Shown: positions 44,027 to 54,522, numbered from the stretch's first letter. The stretch: 64,000 nucleotides of DNA from Rhynchopus sp. YZ270_cl-10 (GCA_964035575.1 OZ037925.1:434001-498000), one strand, 5' to 3'. Translations and numbers: made by a program. The notes: generated by a model not told the origin, from the letters alone.

Positions 44027-44100
44027 GAAAAGTTTATAAGATGATCCTAAGCCTCTCGTGCTTAGTCACCTTATCATATTCGTATAGAAATATTGTAGCC
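44027..44100 (+). repeat. Dispersed repeat module B
   Basis: AGTTTATAAGATGATCCTAA then GCCTCTCGTGCTTAGTCACC. The stem CTAAGC/GCTTAG is perfect here. Other words of the unit recur at 43930-43990. Confidence 0.65.
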
Positions 44101-44958
44101 GTTAAGTGCCTCATGATCGTTTTCTGCATCTTTTTTTTTTACAAAGAAGTGTGAACTCTAACCAAAGCAGGAAACATAAGTAGGGGTGAAATCAGGGTTT
44201 CCGCGAGGGCTAAAGCCAAAAAAAAAAAAAAAAGCAACAAACTTAGCCCATTCCTGATATTTTTTTGAGAAAAAATCCGTGTGCTTATGTCGGAAAAATT
44301 TAAGAAAAAAAAAACGAATTTCTGTCGGGCGACACCGACCACGATCCTCGACACTATATTACATACACACGACACACGTTTCATATATTTTTTTTGTTGG
44401 TGTTTTGAGAAACTGTTGAGATAGTACGCTTGCGTCTTTGTTGCTGTATTCTCGCCTGAGTTTGGCCTGTGATACTTCTTGAGCACATGTTCCACCCACC
44501 CCCATTGTGTTTTCCTCCGGGATTCAATGCTATTATGTGCCTGTTTAGCGGCGAAGCTAGCTATGAAAGGAGAAAAGAGGGGTTGAAAGAGTGCAAACGC
44601 CTCACCAAAAAAGGCGGTGGAAGTTTAAAAAAAGAGGGGGAAAAGGGAATGCGCAATGTGGTCCACTAAAGAGGAAAGAAAAAAGAAAGTATGTCAACAT
44701 ATGCAATCAATACATTGATAGCATAGGAGGGATCAATAAAAATGTTCCCCTTTTCAAAAGAAACAAAGATGAGCGAAGCACAGGGATTACGCAGTTCAAC
44801 GTGTTGAAACCAACACGTTCAACCTGTACAACGCAATGGGGGGGCTAAGCATCATAAAAGGGAGAGAGGGGGTGGGTCAGTTTTATGAAAAAAACTGCAC
44901 ACCCAAAAGTGGGAAGATTAGTGTCTACGCGAGAGACGCGATGACACCTTTTTTTTTT

Positions 44959-45007
44959 GAAAACTTGGTTGTATTAGTGTAGACACCCGAGGATGAACTC
45001 CACTGTA
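44959..45007 (-). repeat. Family D1 repeat, copy 9
   Basis: GAAAACTTGGTTGTATTAGT then CACCCGAGGATGAACTCCAC, after a T-run. Confidence 0.82.
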
Positions 45008-45100
45008 CCCAACTATATTTTTTTTTTGTTTTGTTCGTGTATTATAAATTGAAAACTATGACAACAGAAGGCAAGGAACGTAAGTGTGTTTTGTTTTTTT

Positions 45101-45149
45101 TGAAAACTTGGTTGTTTTAGTGTAGACACCCGAAGATGAACTCCACTAC
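45101..45149 (-). repeat. Family D1 repeat, copy 10
   Basis: GAAAACTTGGTTGTTTTAGT then CACCCGAAGATGAACTCCAC, 95 bp from the previous copy. Confidence 0.82.
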
Positions 45150-45661
45150 TTTTTTCCCCTCCTCTTTTCTACATACATATGGGCGTTATACTAAATGGTA
45201 TAGCATTCCTTAACCAAAAAAAACGCAAAGATCATTTGAATATCCCGCCTAATGTATGGTTTTCCCTGCTAAAAAAATAAAAAATAAAAAAGAGGCAAAA
45301 CTGTTCTGGCGCTTGGGAGCCAAAAAGTAAACTTGAAATGAATATACCCATGTGTGCACACAGACGTACACATCTTTCAAGTGCAACAAAAGATACGGAA
45401 CTGATAGAGAAAAAAAATATAAACGTAAATGGAATGATAAAAAAGCACACAGCAACAGATCAAAGGTATGGGGTTCGAGTCTTCACACGGAGGGAATAAA
45501 TTCTGTTTTTTTTTTATCAAAGACGAATCTAATCCATTACCACAACACTTCTTTTTTTTTTAGATCTTTTTCAGTGGTCGCGCTAATTATGGGAAAAAAT
45601 GGGGAAAAAATGGATTTCGGGTACGGAAAAACGTTCCTTGAAAAGGTTAGCTGGGGAGGCC

Positions 45662-46135
45662 CGGAAACCCCGTTTTGTGGCATTTCCGGGCCAATCCCGG
45701 CTTGTGGTGGGGTATATACGGAAAAATGGACAAAATTTTAGTGACTTAAATTTTCGCAAAATATGAACCCATACTCGTAAACAAGGGTCATTTTCAGGAA
45801 AATTCGGAAAATTCCGAGATTTGGAAGCAATTTTTCTCCTGAAAATCAGTGGGTTTTCAGCCCCAAAACATACCGCGATTGGAATTTCCGGAATCCGTCC
45901 GCGCTGTGGTGGGGTCACTTTGCCGAAATGGCCAATTTTTTGGTTTTGGTCAAAATCCATGTGGGTAAAGAGGGCCAATGTAAATCCCACAGCCAGATTT
46001 TCTCTCCCTGATCCTGACGTCTTGCAACATGAAAATGCGCGAAAACACTGGCATTTGCATTTCCGGAATTCGTCCGTTCTGTGGTGGGGTCAATTTGCCG
46101 AAATGGACAAGTTCTTGGTTTTGGTCAAAACCCGT
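45662..46135 (+). repeat. Three degenerate copies of module M
   Basis: Copies begin near 45662, 45868 and 46045. Each has a GGAAT/CGTCCG-type word, TGTGGTGGGGT, GCCGAAATGG and TTTTGGTCAAAA or ACTTAAATTTT. The same module is in the hAT-like element at 4932-5012 and in the tandem array at 60272-61320. Confidence 0.65.
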
Positions 46136-46475
46136 CAGTGTAAGGTAAAGGGGGTAAAGTGTTTGCCTGTAGAAACTGGAAGGGAACAGGCAGCGCCGCA
46201 GGCGCACGGTAACCAACTTTTTTTTTTTTCCCTTTTCTTTTTTCTCCTCTTTCTTTTGACTTTCCGAGCCAATTGCGTTCCACGGCGGGGTCACATGTAC
46301 ATGCAAGTCCACTATGTGGTGGTCTTACTCAACAATATTAGAACTTCTGGTTTCTTAATGAAATCCCCGTACTGCAAAAAAAAAACGTTCCTACCAAAAC
46401 CCCCAAAAATCCCGGGATGAGGGATGGACTTTAGCGCGAGCTCTGATCTTTTTGTTTCTTCTTTTTTTTTTTTTT

Positions 46476-46526
46476 TGAAAACTTGGTTGGATTAGCTTAG
46501 ACACCCGAGGACCGAGCCCCACTATA
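46476..46526 (-). repeat. Family D1 repeat, copy 11
   Basis: GAAAACTTGGTTGGATTAGC then CACCCGAGGACCGAGCCCCA, after a 16-base T-run. Confidence 0.75.
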
Positions 46527-46674
46527 CCTAACATCGAAAAACACACACCCTTTTGACCTGACACAGAATATTTCCAGAATATTCTCTCATGATCCTATCC
46601 CCCTTCTCCAACCCTCCCCCTCTCCAGAACAGAGAACACATCACTCTCCCTCTCTCTCCTCTCTCCCTCCTCTA

Positions 46675-47613
46675 CTATCCCCGCTGAATCAATTTGTCTG
46701 CCTCGGAGTTTAGTACACGATAATCACGACGGTAGTCAGCAAGATCCAGGGTCCAATCGTAGACAGGCTTGATCAACCCAATGATGATTGTGGCAAGCAC
46801 GATCACAGTCGCATAGGCGTCTGCCTGGTCTCCGTTGATGCCGTAGGCCCAGATCAGAATCGACTCCGTGAGTGTTGTAAACGACCGCAGCAGGTCGGCA
46901 GAGATGTGCATGAAGGCGGAACACAAATTCGCCTCTTCGGACGTCGCAGCTTCATCGAGCCCTTTATTTTTCTTGATGCAAGGACATCCATACAGCATAT
47001 ACGGGATCAACGATACCAAATCGAAGACAAGCCCTCCCACCGCAAAACCAAACACAATGTAAGGATTGACATCACCGTTGGAAGAGGACCCGGAGGTGCT
47101 GTTACTATCGCTGTCGTCATCCCAGGTGTGTGCTTCTAGGTCGCTGATGCCTTGGATTAAGAAGATAATGGAGATAAGGATCAAAGCGAAGAAGGAAAAG
47201 CCGGAAGCGATAAGCGCATTGCGACGGGATTTGCGTTCGTCGGGTTCTTGTTTGCATTCTGCGAGGAGGTTGAATGCATATGTGATAGCATCGACCGCCA
47301 TGCTCGCGCAATCTGCCAAAAGCGCAGTAGAGTTCGCAATCAACGCGCCCGCAACCTGCGCAGAAGTGATCGTCGACGTCATCACCAAACTCACAAAAAA
47401 GGTCTTCGCGTTCCGCGACCAGAAGCACCCACAGATTTTTGAGTCCGCGTGCACCAACGCCTCACCCAGCTTCGACAGAGTTCGCGTTCGCTGCGTCATA
47501 GTGCGGCTCCCCTGGCTGGAGCGGCTGAAGTAGCTGGAGCGACGGCTCTGGTGGCTGTGCTGGCTGTGCTCATCGTCCTGCAGGGGTGACTCGTGTGGTC
47601 GATTGGCAGTCAT
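46675..47613 (-). CDS. Cation diffusion facilitator (ZnT-like transporter)
   Basis: A single exon of 312 residues starting MTANRPHESPLQDDEHSQHS, a His/Ser-rich cytosolic head. About six membrane segments follow: about 70-90, 96-116, 132-153, 185-206, 228-250 and 258-280. TM2 reads ALIANSTALLADCASMAVDA and TM5 reads LCSAFMHISADLLRSF. In CDF transporters two HxxxD motifs in TM2 and TM5 bind the metal. TM5 keeps H-I-S-A-D, but the TM2 motif is S-M-A-V-D, so the first His is Ser. These proteins export Zn, Mn or other divalent ions from the cytosol by proton exchange. The usual long C-terminal metallochaperone-like domain is absent, leaving only about 30 residues after TM6. The changed site suggests altered metal choice, which is inference. 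Confidence 0.8.
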   Translation of the reverse strand: MTANRPHESPLQDDEHSQHSHQSRRSSYFSRSSQGSRTMTQRTRTLSKLGEALVHADSKICGCFWSRNAKTFFVSLVMTSTITSAQVAGALIANSTALLADCASMAVDAITYAFNLLAECKQEPDERKSRRNALIASGFSFFALILISIIFLIQGISDLEAHTWDDDSDSNSTSGSSSNGDVNPYIVFGFAVGGLVFDLVSLIPYMLYGCPCIKKNKGLDEAATSEEANLCSAFMHISADLLRSFTTLTESILIWAYGINGDQADAYATVIVLATIIIGLIKPVYDWTLDLADYRRDYRVLNSEADKLIQRG

Positions 47614-47689
47614 TGTTGTGGAGGTTTTAGTGAAAAACCCCTGGGGTGGTGGTGGTGGTGTGGGTATGTTTTAAAGGAGAGAAGAGAAA

Positions 47690-47825
47690 AGAAGTTGCCT
47701 TGAAAATACAAAAAATCTCTCGTAAACAGTGTACCTTTTGGTATGACCGGTCCTTCCAGCTGAAGAGTTGTGAGCATTACGAATACTCCCGCTCGCTTCA
47801 CTAAAAAATAAATCGGTCAGCAATT
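47690..47825 (+). repeat. Dispersed repeat module C
   Basis: GCCTTGAAAATACAAAAAAT, AACAGTGTACCTTTTGGTAT, GACCGGT and AATACTCCCGCTCGC match module C. Located just upstream of the CDF gene. Confidence 0.6.
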
Positions 47826-48151
47826 GGCAAAGGGATTGAGGGTGATGCATCCTTTTTACCCAGTTTGCGTTTGGGTTTGGGTGTGTTTTTCATCACGAAA
47901 AGGGTACTCTCGAACAGAAAATGGATGGGAGAGAGGGGGGCGAGGAGGATAGAAATTGATCTATAGTTGCACACCATCAGATGTGTCTTCAGGAATTTGG
48001 TGCACGCAACACAACGTGATGGGTAGCGTATTGAGCCCACCCTACTGAGCAAGATGCTGACAGAAGACAGGCAGATCTACACCCCTCACCCCCCTACCCC
48101 ACCAAGCTCCACAAAATCTCGCAGCAAAACCCTCCCCCCCCTCGCACTCTG

Positions 48152-48282
48152 CACGACGGTGAAGTATGTTACATTACAAGTGAAGTTACTCGTAACGTTA
48201 CAAAGTGAAAACCCGTTACAAGTGACATGTAACAAAAGTTACATGTAACTCCACTTGTAACACCCGTTACTTCACCGTCGTG
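48152..48282. repeat. MITE-like inverted repeat, 131 bp
   Basis: CACGACGGTGAAGTA and its perfect complement form the ends; the arms extend imperfectly about 45 bp with GTTACAAGTG words. One end recurs near 39717. It lies between the CDF and the helical-repeat genes. Confidence 0.65.
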
Positions 48283-48297
48283 TGTCCTCCGTCAGGC

Positions 48298-51200
48298 TCA
48301 AACACTCAATATCTTCAAGGTGTCAACAATGGACATTGTTCTGAAGGCGTTTTCTGATAGCGGTCGTTCCGTTTCTTCGTTTTCGCTGCCCTTTTTCTGT
48401 CGTTTCTCTGCCTGCAGCATCGTTGCCCATCGTGCACAGAGTGTCTGATTTTGTGCATTACGGTGCTCTGCTTTGACATCTACCTCCATCCTGAGCACAC
48501 TGACCGCAGATAGCTTCGGGTAGACGAGGAGAAGAGCTGCGCGAGCGCTTTCTGAAGCAACATAGCTGAAAACACTACTGAACACTGCGGAGTAGCGCCC
48601 ACCCCCTAGACAGGAGATTCGTATTACATCACCACAGCCTTCAAGCACTGCCATCACCTCCACCATTTCTGCTACCGCGTTGGTCACCCGCAGGGCCGTA
48701 ATCGTCTCCACACACCCTTTCTCCTTCATAAAAGCGTTCATCCTCTTCAGGACCTCGGGCACGCCTTTTACCCCCATATTATTCTTGAGATGCACATAAA
48801 CGAAACGCAATTCTTCAAGTAATTCCTCTTTGCCGCAAAAATCCGGAGTCATTGTCTCTTTCGACTCAAAGAAATGCGCTATACACGAGATCAATAAATA
48901 ATTGCTTCGTTGTCCAGTATTGTCATAGCATTTTATGGTTGAAAGGAGGAAGCGCCAGAGCGTGTTTCGGATTGCAGCGCGCTTTTGAAAGTGGGGTGTT
49001 GTGGTGGTAAATCCGGTGATAAGTAGGTATAATATGTGGGTCACGTTGTGGAGGATAGAGACCACAAAAGGCTGGTCCCGCTGGAGTAAAAGCAACGTTG
49101 ACAGCTCTTCTACCACGATAGCGACATCGAACACCAAATGATAGAGAAATTCTTGCGTATAGTCGACTACACCCCTCAACTCTCTAAGAAGTGGCAAAAA
49201 CAGCGTGCCATCCACAACGGTAACAGCATCTCTCGCAAAATCTTCGAGGAAGATGCAGACCTCTCCATTTTTGGCGCGCTTTTTTGAAAAAAATATTTTC
49301 TTCAATCTGGTTTTGCGGGAGTCAACGATATATGCCTTCAAAAAAGCGTTCCATAAGGCAAAGCTACGGGAAAACCGGGTTGCGGTGGGCATCATTTTCC
49401 GAAGAGACGGAGAGGTGGGTGTTTCGACAATGGTGCTGGCGTGGAGCTCGTAGAGCAGCTTCGTTGTGACGTTGCTAATCACAGCGTTATCCATACGGGG
49501 TAGATCCGACAGTGCAGAAAACACACGAAACGCGTTGCGTCGCACCCCCTCTGCCGTCCCTACCTGCTTACACCCGATCATGCCCGCACACAACCTCTCA
49601 CACAACTTCCTGCTTTCCTCTTGCCCATCCAAAAGGCACGCATGGATCACTACCGCCGCTTCCTCTCCTACCCACTGATGAGATCCAAATCTGAGAATAC
49701 CTTTTAAAAAGGATGACAAAAAATGTTTTATTTCCCAAATTCGTTGAAATGCGGGTTCATCGAAGGCACGCAATGCTACTAATGAGGGGAGCAGGTCTAG
49801 ATAAAAACGGAGCGGAACGTTGCCTTGGAGCATTCTGGTGTGGACGGAGCCGATGAAGGTGGGGATGAGTACATCTATTTTCATCTGACGTCTTGCTCCT
49901 TCAATGCTACAGCGGAGACAGAGGGCAAGAATAGAACGAAAGACGATACCCCCATGAGGTCCATAAGGGCGTTTTTTGAGAAGATCAGGGACCATCAGGG
50001 TTGCAGTTTTGATGAAGACTAATGTGGAGATCGTAACACTTTCGTTTATTGTGGTAAAATAGCGCAGGTGGCTGGTCAAAAGCGCGGCAAGATGCTCGAT
50101 TCGTGCCCCCTCCTTTATACGATCAAAGACTGTAGTAAACGCTGTCAGCACCTTAGCAATTTGGTGCGGGGGCATCGGCACTGCCTCCATCGCTCGCAAT
50201 ACCATGCATACGTTCTGTACTGTCAGCTCTTCTCCACGCATGGAGGCTTCCTGCTTGGTCAACTCTTTTCTCGGTTTGCCTACCTTCTCTATTTTGTGCA
50301 CAAATTTTTGCGTTAAAATGGTGAATCTTGCAAGTGGTTTTGTACTCTTTGGGTCCCGATGTTTGATAAAAATATGTAAAATAAGCGCTATGTCGATGGG
50401 CTTCATCAATTCGTGTGGAATGACCCCCGAGGATATCCCGTCTGCGATCGTTCGGAGCAATGTGGAGGAGGCGACGGAGAGACTGGAGGCACCCCAAAGG
50501 ACGGTTGCTGCGTGGTGAGGGAGGGTCGCATCGATTTGGTCGTCATCATCGTGGGTGGGGAGGTATTTCTTGTGGGTCTGCATTGTGAGAAATCGGTGCA
50601 CAGCCTTCTGCGCAGCACTGTGCAATCGATCTGGGTGCACCTCCCCACCAAACCGAGCGAGACCACTCAAAACCCCAGACACACCACTCACACTAAATGC
50701 CCCCCAGAAAGGCGAAGCTGCTCCGACAGCACCCACCCCCGCCTCCCCTTTCTCACTTATCTCTACAAAGCGAGAGACCAAATCGCAAAACAGCTTTTTC
50801 CGTTCTGGAAATCGGGCTTCATTGCATTGCGGCAGTAAAATCGGCAATCCTGACAGCAAAACAGCGTGGTGCTTCACTCTAAACTCTGTCTGCGATCTGT
50901 GGGGCCTCAATTTGTGGTTGCGCAACAAGATGGATACAGCCTGATTTATCCCAGAGGAGTCAACACAACGTGTCGCTACAAATGTATTTAAAAACCATAA
51001 AAGCTGTGGTGCAGTCAATGCTGCAATCTGACCTGGTGTAACTGAATCGATTCGGCGAAAGAATTGTGTACGAGCTTCGGGGTAATTCCGCGATATTCGT
51101 GAAAGCACCACCGCGGTGAACGGTGTGAAGCTGTGTTGCGGGTCGTTCTCCATTTCGCGTAGGAGAGCGGGAACGTCTGCTACCCGCTTTACCTCACCTA

Positions 51201-51435
51201 CAGAGAGGACCTGCAACGCTGCGGACAACACATCTTGCGCGTCTGCCCCAGACCCCACCCCACCTGCAGAGCACCTAATCAAATCCAACAGCCACACCGG
51301 CGGGGTCGAGCCACCCCACCACTTCTGTTCGTTGCTCATCCTCCTCCGCCATGTGTTCACGTACTCGAACATACTCTGCCGTGTCCCCCGAGGGATGCCC
51401 CCTTGCGCCATGCTCCATCTACAGTGATGTAACAT
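48298..51435 (-). CDS. Large helical-repeat protein of unknown function
   Basis: A single exon of 1,045 residues. Starts MLHHCRWSMAQGGIPRGTRQ; a second Met at residue 9 is an alternative start. The N-terminus is basic and aromatic, compatible with but not proof of mitochondrial import. The rest is leucine-rich alpha-helix without transmembrane segments, for example VTPGQIAALTAPQLLWFLNT, LTVQNVCMVLRAMEAVPMPP and PHQIAKVLTAFTTVFDRI, with a loose period of 30-40 residues. Such arrays are seen in mitochondrial RNA-binding families (PPR/OPR/FASTK-like). I see no RAP domain or catalytic motif and do not name it. Positively charged patches (LKKIFFSKKRAK, AEKRQKKGSENEE) occur near 700 and 1015. Confidence 0.75.
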   Translation of the reverse strand: MLHHCRWSMAQGGIPRGTRQSMFEYVNTWRRRMSNEQKWWGGSTPPVWLLDLIRCSAGGVGSGADAQDVLSAALQVLSVGEVKRVADVPALLREMENDPQHSFTPFTAVVLSRISRNYPEARTQFFRRIDSVTPGQIAALTAPQLLWFLNTFVATRCVDSSGINQAVSILLRNHKLRPHRSQTEFRVKHHAVLLSGLPILLPQCNEARFPERKKLFCDLVSRFVEISEKGEAGVGAVGAASPFWGAFSVSGVSGVLSGLARFGGEVHPDRLHSAAQKAVHRFLTMQTHKKYLPTHDDDDQIDATLPHHAATVLWGASSLSVASSTLLRTIADGISSGVIPHELMKPIDIALILHIFIKHRDPKSTKPLARFTILTQKFVHKIEKVGKPRKELTKQEASMRGEELTVQNVCMVLRAMEAVPMPPHQIAKVLTAFTTVFDRIKEGARIEHLAALLTSHLRYFTTINESVTISTLVFIKTATLMVPDLLKKRPYGPHGGIVFRSILALCLRCSIEGARRQMKIDVLIPTFIGSVHTRMLQGNVPLRFYLDLLPSLVALRAFDEPAFQRIWEIKHFLSSFLKGILRFGSHQWVGEEAAVVIHACLLDGQEESRKLCERLCAGMIGCKQVGTAEGVRRNAFRVFSALSDLPRMDNAVISNVTTKLLYELHASTIVETPTSPSLRKMMPTATRFSRSFALWNAFLKAYIVDSRKTRLKKIFFSKKRAKNGEVCIFLEDFARDAVTVVDGTLFLPLLRELRGVVDYTQEFLYHLVFDVAIVVEELSTLLLLQRDQPFVVSILHNVTHILYLLITGFTTTTPHFQKRAAIRNTLWRFLLSTIKCYDNTGQRSNYLLISCIAHFFESKETMTPDFCGKEELLEELRFVYVHLKNNMGVKGVPEVLKRMNAFMKEKGCVETITALRVTNAVAEMVEVMAVLEGCGDVIRISCLGGGRYSAVFSSVFSYVASESARAALLLVYPKLSAVSVLRMEVDVKAEHRNAQNQTLCARWATMLQAEKRQKKGSENEETERPLSENAFRTMSIVDTLKILSV

Positions 51436-51978
51436 TTAATAGGACGGCGCGCAATACAGACCGGGTCCACCTACAGGGTTGTTTCGATAAAAAGAAATCA
51501 CGGTAAAATAGGTTTGTAGGTTGATACAGTGTGTGTGTTCGGTTAAGAGTAGTTGAAAAAAAGATCGGGTCTTTTGTTTGTGCGCCCAAAGCCGGGTTCT
51601 GCCGGATGCGGCTCGTTGAATCTAGAATCGAGTCGGGTTGTGGACAGCGTCGAAGAAGGTGCCGGGGTGGGAGCGGGGAGACGATGCAAAGAGAAGATAT
51701 CTCCTGCAGTGGGTGGTGTGCATGTTTCCTCCCCTTTTTTGGATATTATTTTTTTTTGGCTCCCACCTGAGAAGTGGTGTTGTGATGGGGGGTAGGTGGG
51801 GGAAATTGTTGCAAAAAAAAAAAAAAAAGAGAAAAATGTAGTTCGTTTATTTTAGCCACGACATACAAAAAAGTAATACACCACAATTTTTGTGGGATGT
51901 ATAGAGGGAGGGGGGTATTTGAGGGCAGAGGGGGGTGAGTGCTGCAGCGCGACTCACAAAAAAAAACCCCCCCCCCTC
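51436..51978. other. Intergenic with family E fragment
   Basis: AAAAGATCGGGTCTTTTG at about 51556-51600 is the 5' part of family E (15690, 57581). No gene recognised. Confidence 0.4.
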
Positions 51979-53227
51979 TAGGGGGTTCCACGTATAAGGA
52001 AATCCTTAAGGACTTGCTGTCCAAAACCCATTTTTTTGAAATTTCGGTGAAGAAACCCACTAAAATGGGCGTGCCTGGCCGCAAATCGCCCTGGGGATCA
52101 CCCATATATCCCAATAAACCACCTGACGACCTTCACAGAGCATTTCTTGTCTAAAAAAAGTCGATTTTTTGTGAAAAAAAGCCCCAAAACTGCGTAACGC
52201 TCGCGTAACGCTTGGAGGCCAAAATTTTACACTTGCCAAGAAATTTCTCCAATCAGATAAAACTCCTTTTAAACACCCGAAAAACACTTCAGTCCACATC
52301 TTCTGGGGTCCCGGGGTGGAAATGTATGGTTTTTGCACCTTTTAGGGGTCCTGGGAGGGTCCCAGACGTATTCATGAGGGACGGAACCGCTTAAAATGCC
52401 CGAATTTACCTCTTTTTTAGGGTGCTTTTTCACCTTAAAAATTCAAAAAAAAGTTCTCAGATAAGCACAGAAGTGTCCAAACCCCCTCGGAACTACTCGC
52501 CAGACCCCCTGCGGGGTGGAGAATCATATTTGCGATCACTTTTTGGGCTATTTTGCCCAAAATAATCCCGTGTCCCACTTTTGTCCCACTTGTCCCAAAA
52601 TAGCCTAAAATACCCTATTTTGGGACAAGTGTAACAAAAGTGTAACATGAGGTTATTTTGGGCAAAATAGCCCAAAAAGTGATCGCAAATATGATTCTCC
52701 ACCCCGCAGGGGGTCTGGCGAGTAGTTCCGAGGGGGTTTGGACACTTCTGTGCTTATCTGAGAACTTTTTTTTGAATTTTTAAGGTGAAAAAGCACCCTA
52801 AAAAAGAGGTAAATTCGGGCATTTTAAGCGGTTCCGTCCCTCATGAATACGTCTGGGACCCTCCCAGGACCCCTAAAAGGTGCAAAAACCATACATTTCC
52901 ACCCCGGGACCCCAGAAGATGTGGACTGGGGTGTTTTTCGGGTGTTTAGAAGAAGTTTTGTCTGATTGGAGAAATTTCTTGGCAAGTGCTAAATTTTGGT
53001 CCCCAAGCGTTACGCAAGCGTTACGCAATTTTGGGGTATTTTTTCACAAAAAATCGATTTTTTTGAGACAAGAAATGCTCTGTGAAGGTCGTCAGGTGGT
53101 TTATTGGGATATATGGGTGATCCCCAGGGCGATTTGCGGCCAGGCACGCCCATTTTAATGGGTTTCTTCACCGAAATTTCAAAAAAATGGGTTTTGGACA
53201 GCAAAACGCCCTTGGTGGAACCCCCTA
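51979..53227. mobile_element. 1.25-kb foldback element
   Basis: Two arms of about 615 bp are inverted copies (51979-52603 and 52615-53227) around an 11-base loop CCTAAAATACC. Outer ends are TAGGGGGTTCCAC and GTGGAACCCCCTA. Both flanks read a 10-C run then TC, consistent with an 8-12 bp target duplication inside a C-tract. Arm identity is high, with a few substitutions and small indels. Each arm contains the same 92-codon open frame (MQKPYISTPGPQKMWT), with no known domain. No transposase present. Confidence 0.82.
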
Positions 53228-53301
53228 CCCCCCCCCCTCCCCTTCTCCCTTGCCCACATTCCCCCCCTTAGTACACTCCTCACGCACCATTTTTTTTTTT
53301 T

Positions 53302-53350
53302 TTGAAAACTTGGTTGTTTTAGTGTACACCCGAAGATGAACTCCACTTTT
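53302..53350 (-). repeat. Family D1 repeat, copy 12
   Basis: GAAAACTTGGTTGTTTTAGT then CACCCGAAGATGAACTCCAC, after a T-run, immediately 3' of the KIN17 gene. Confidence 0.8.
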
Positions 53351-53400
53351 TTTTTTCCAACATTTCTTTTTTGAGAGTGCTTTAGATACCCATAAAAAAG

Positions 53401-54522
53401 CTAAGCACTCAACTTGCTAAAATGCTCGTACGGAAGCTCAACGGTCGACTTTCCGAGAGAGAGGACAGCGGAAAAGGATTCTGCATTTAATGCGTCCAGC
53501 ACTGCCCGACTCCCTTTGTGTCTACCTTGGAGGAGGAGGACCGTGTTTCCGAGCTTGGGGATGACTGTTTGGAGGTCCTGTTGGTCTAGTTTGAGCACCG
53601 CTGATGGTTCGGCTATCCGCACTGTTGCAGTGTAGCCGTCTGTTGCCTCTACCTTCCCTTTCTTTTTGAAAAACCGTCCACCCCCAACTGCCTGGTTGAC
53701 TACTTTTACTACAATGCCTGGTGTTACCCAGATTGGGTCAGTTTCTGTTGCGGTTTCCACTTCGACACGGCGTTTCTTTTCTTTGCGTGCCGCAGCTTCT
53801 TCTGCTTCGCGTCTAGATGCTTCGCGCTCGTTTCTGCGCAGTTCTTTTTGTGCTGTGAAGATATTTGCTTCAGAGGTCTCTTTCGCCACAGTAAGATTCA
53901 TCTTCATAGATGATGCGGTTGTGGTAGTGTTCAATAGAGGCTCTGCCGTAGAAGAAGGCTTCTTCCCCCCCAACGCTGCAATCGCCGCATGCCGCGCGGC
54001 GAATTGACTTTCCAACTCCGTTTCGTTCTCTTGCCTCATATGGGCGTCACGTTCTCTCTTTGCTAACATCTTTTTGTGCGCTTCTTCGTTTCGTTTATCA
54101 TATAAACGGATAAATTGAATTGGCTGGCCTGATACCGCATCGTCGATAGAACGGACCTTGCAGATTCCGTCTTCTTCGAGAGAGCTTATGAAATGGGCGA
54201 GGCAGGACCATCGGGTGGCGCTAAGGCGGGCGCATTGAGAGTCGGAGCCGAGAAGCTGGTTGTAGGGGACCGCAGCTTTTGTTTCGGCGAAGGCGTGTTT
54301 CTCTTCGAGGACCTCAAGGAATCGGCTGCGAAATTCGGTGCTGAATTCGTTGATGTAGCGGTCAGGGTTTTTCGCAAAGAGCGCCATCTGCTCGCAGTGT
54401 GCACGTCCTTGACAGTGCATGTCAAACCCGTTCTGGTCACGACACTGCTTGCGACACATTTGGCACCATAGCTTTTCTCGTTTCGAACATTTTTGGCTGA
54501 ATGCTTTGGCGTTGCTGGACAT
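53401..54522 (-). CDS. KIN: KIN17 DNA/RNA-binding protein
   Basis: A single exon of 373 residues, near the usual 390. Order of parts fits KIN17: a zinc finger at about 19-42 (LWCQMCRKQCRDQNGF, then H-x5-H); the KIN17 winged helix at about 50-165 (FSTEFRSRFLEVLEEK, ATRWSCLAHFISSLEEDGIC, IQFIRLYDK); a charged helical linker; and a C-terminal tandem SH3-like/KOW part (WVTPGIVVKVVNQAVGGGRF, KGKVEATDGYTATV, LKLDQQDLQTVIPKLGNTVL, VELPYEHFSKLSA). KIN17 is a nuclear protein acting in DNA repair, replication and pre-mRNA processing, with curved-DNA and RNA binding. A polypyrimidine-CAG sequence lies about 20 bp upstream of the ATG and could be a cis or trans splice acceptor. All parts appear intact. 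Confidence 0.93.
   Translation of the reverse strand: MSSNAKAFSQKCSKREKLWCQMCRKQCRDQNGFDMHCQGRAHCEQMALFAKNPDRYINEFSTEFRSRFLEVLEEKHAFAETKAAVPYNQLLGSDSQCARLSATRWSCLAHFISSLEEDGICKVRSIDDAVSGQPIQFIRLYDKRNEEAHKKMLAKRERDAHMRQENETELESQFAARHAAIAALGGKKPSSTAEPLLNTTTTASSMKMNLTVAKETSEANIFTAQKELRRNEREASRREAEEAAARKEKKRRVEVETATETDPIWVTPGIVVKVVNQAVGGGRFFKKKGKVEATDGYTATVRIAEPSAVLKLDQQDLQTVIPKLGNTVLLLQGRHKGSRAVLDALNAESFSAVLSLGKSTVELPYEHFSKLSA

Noticed and set aside
45440-45500. GGTTCGAGTC, a match to a tRNA B-box
   Set aside because: No A-box or cloverleaf around it. Similar words near 27850 and 57285 also failed to give tRNA stems.
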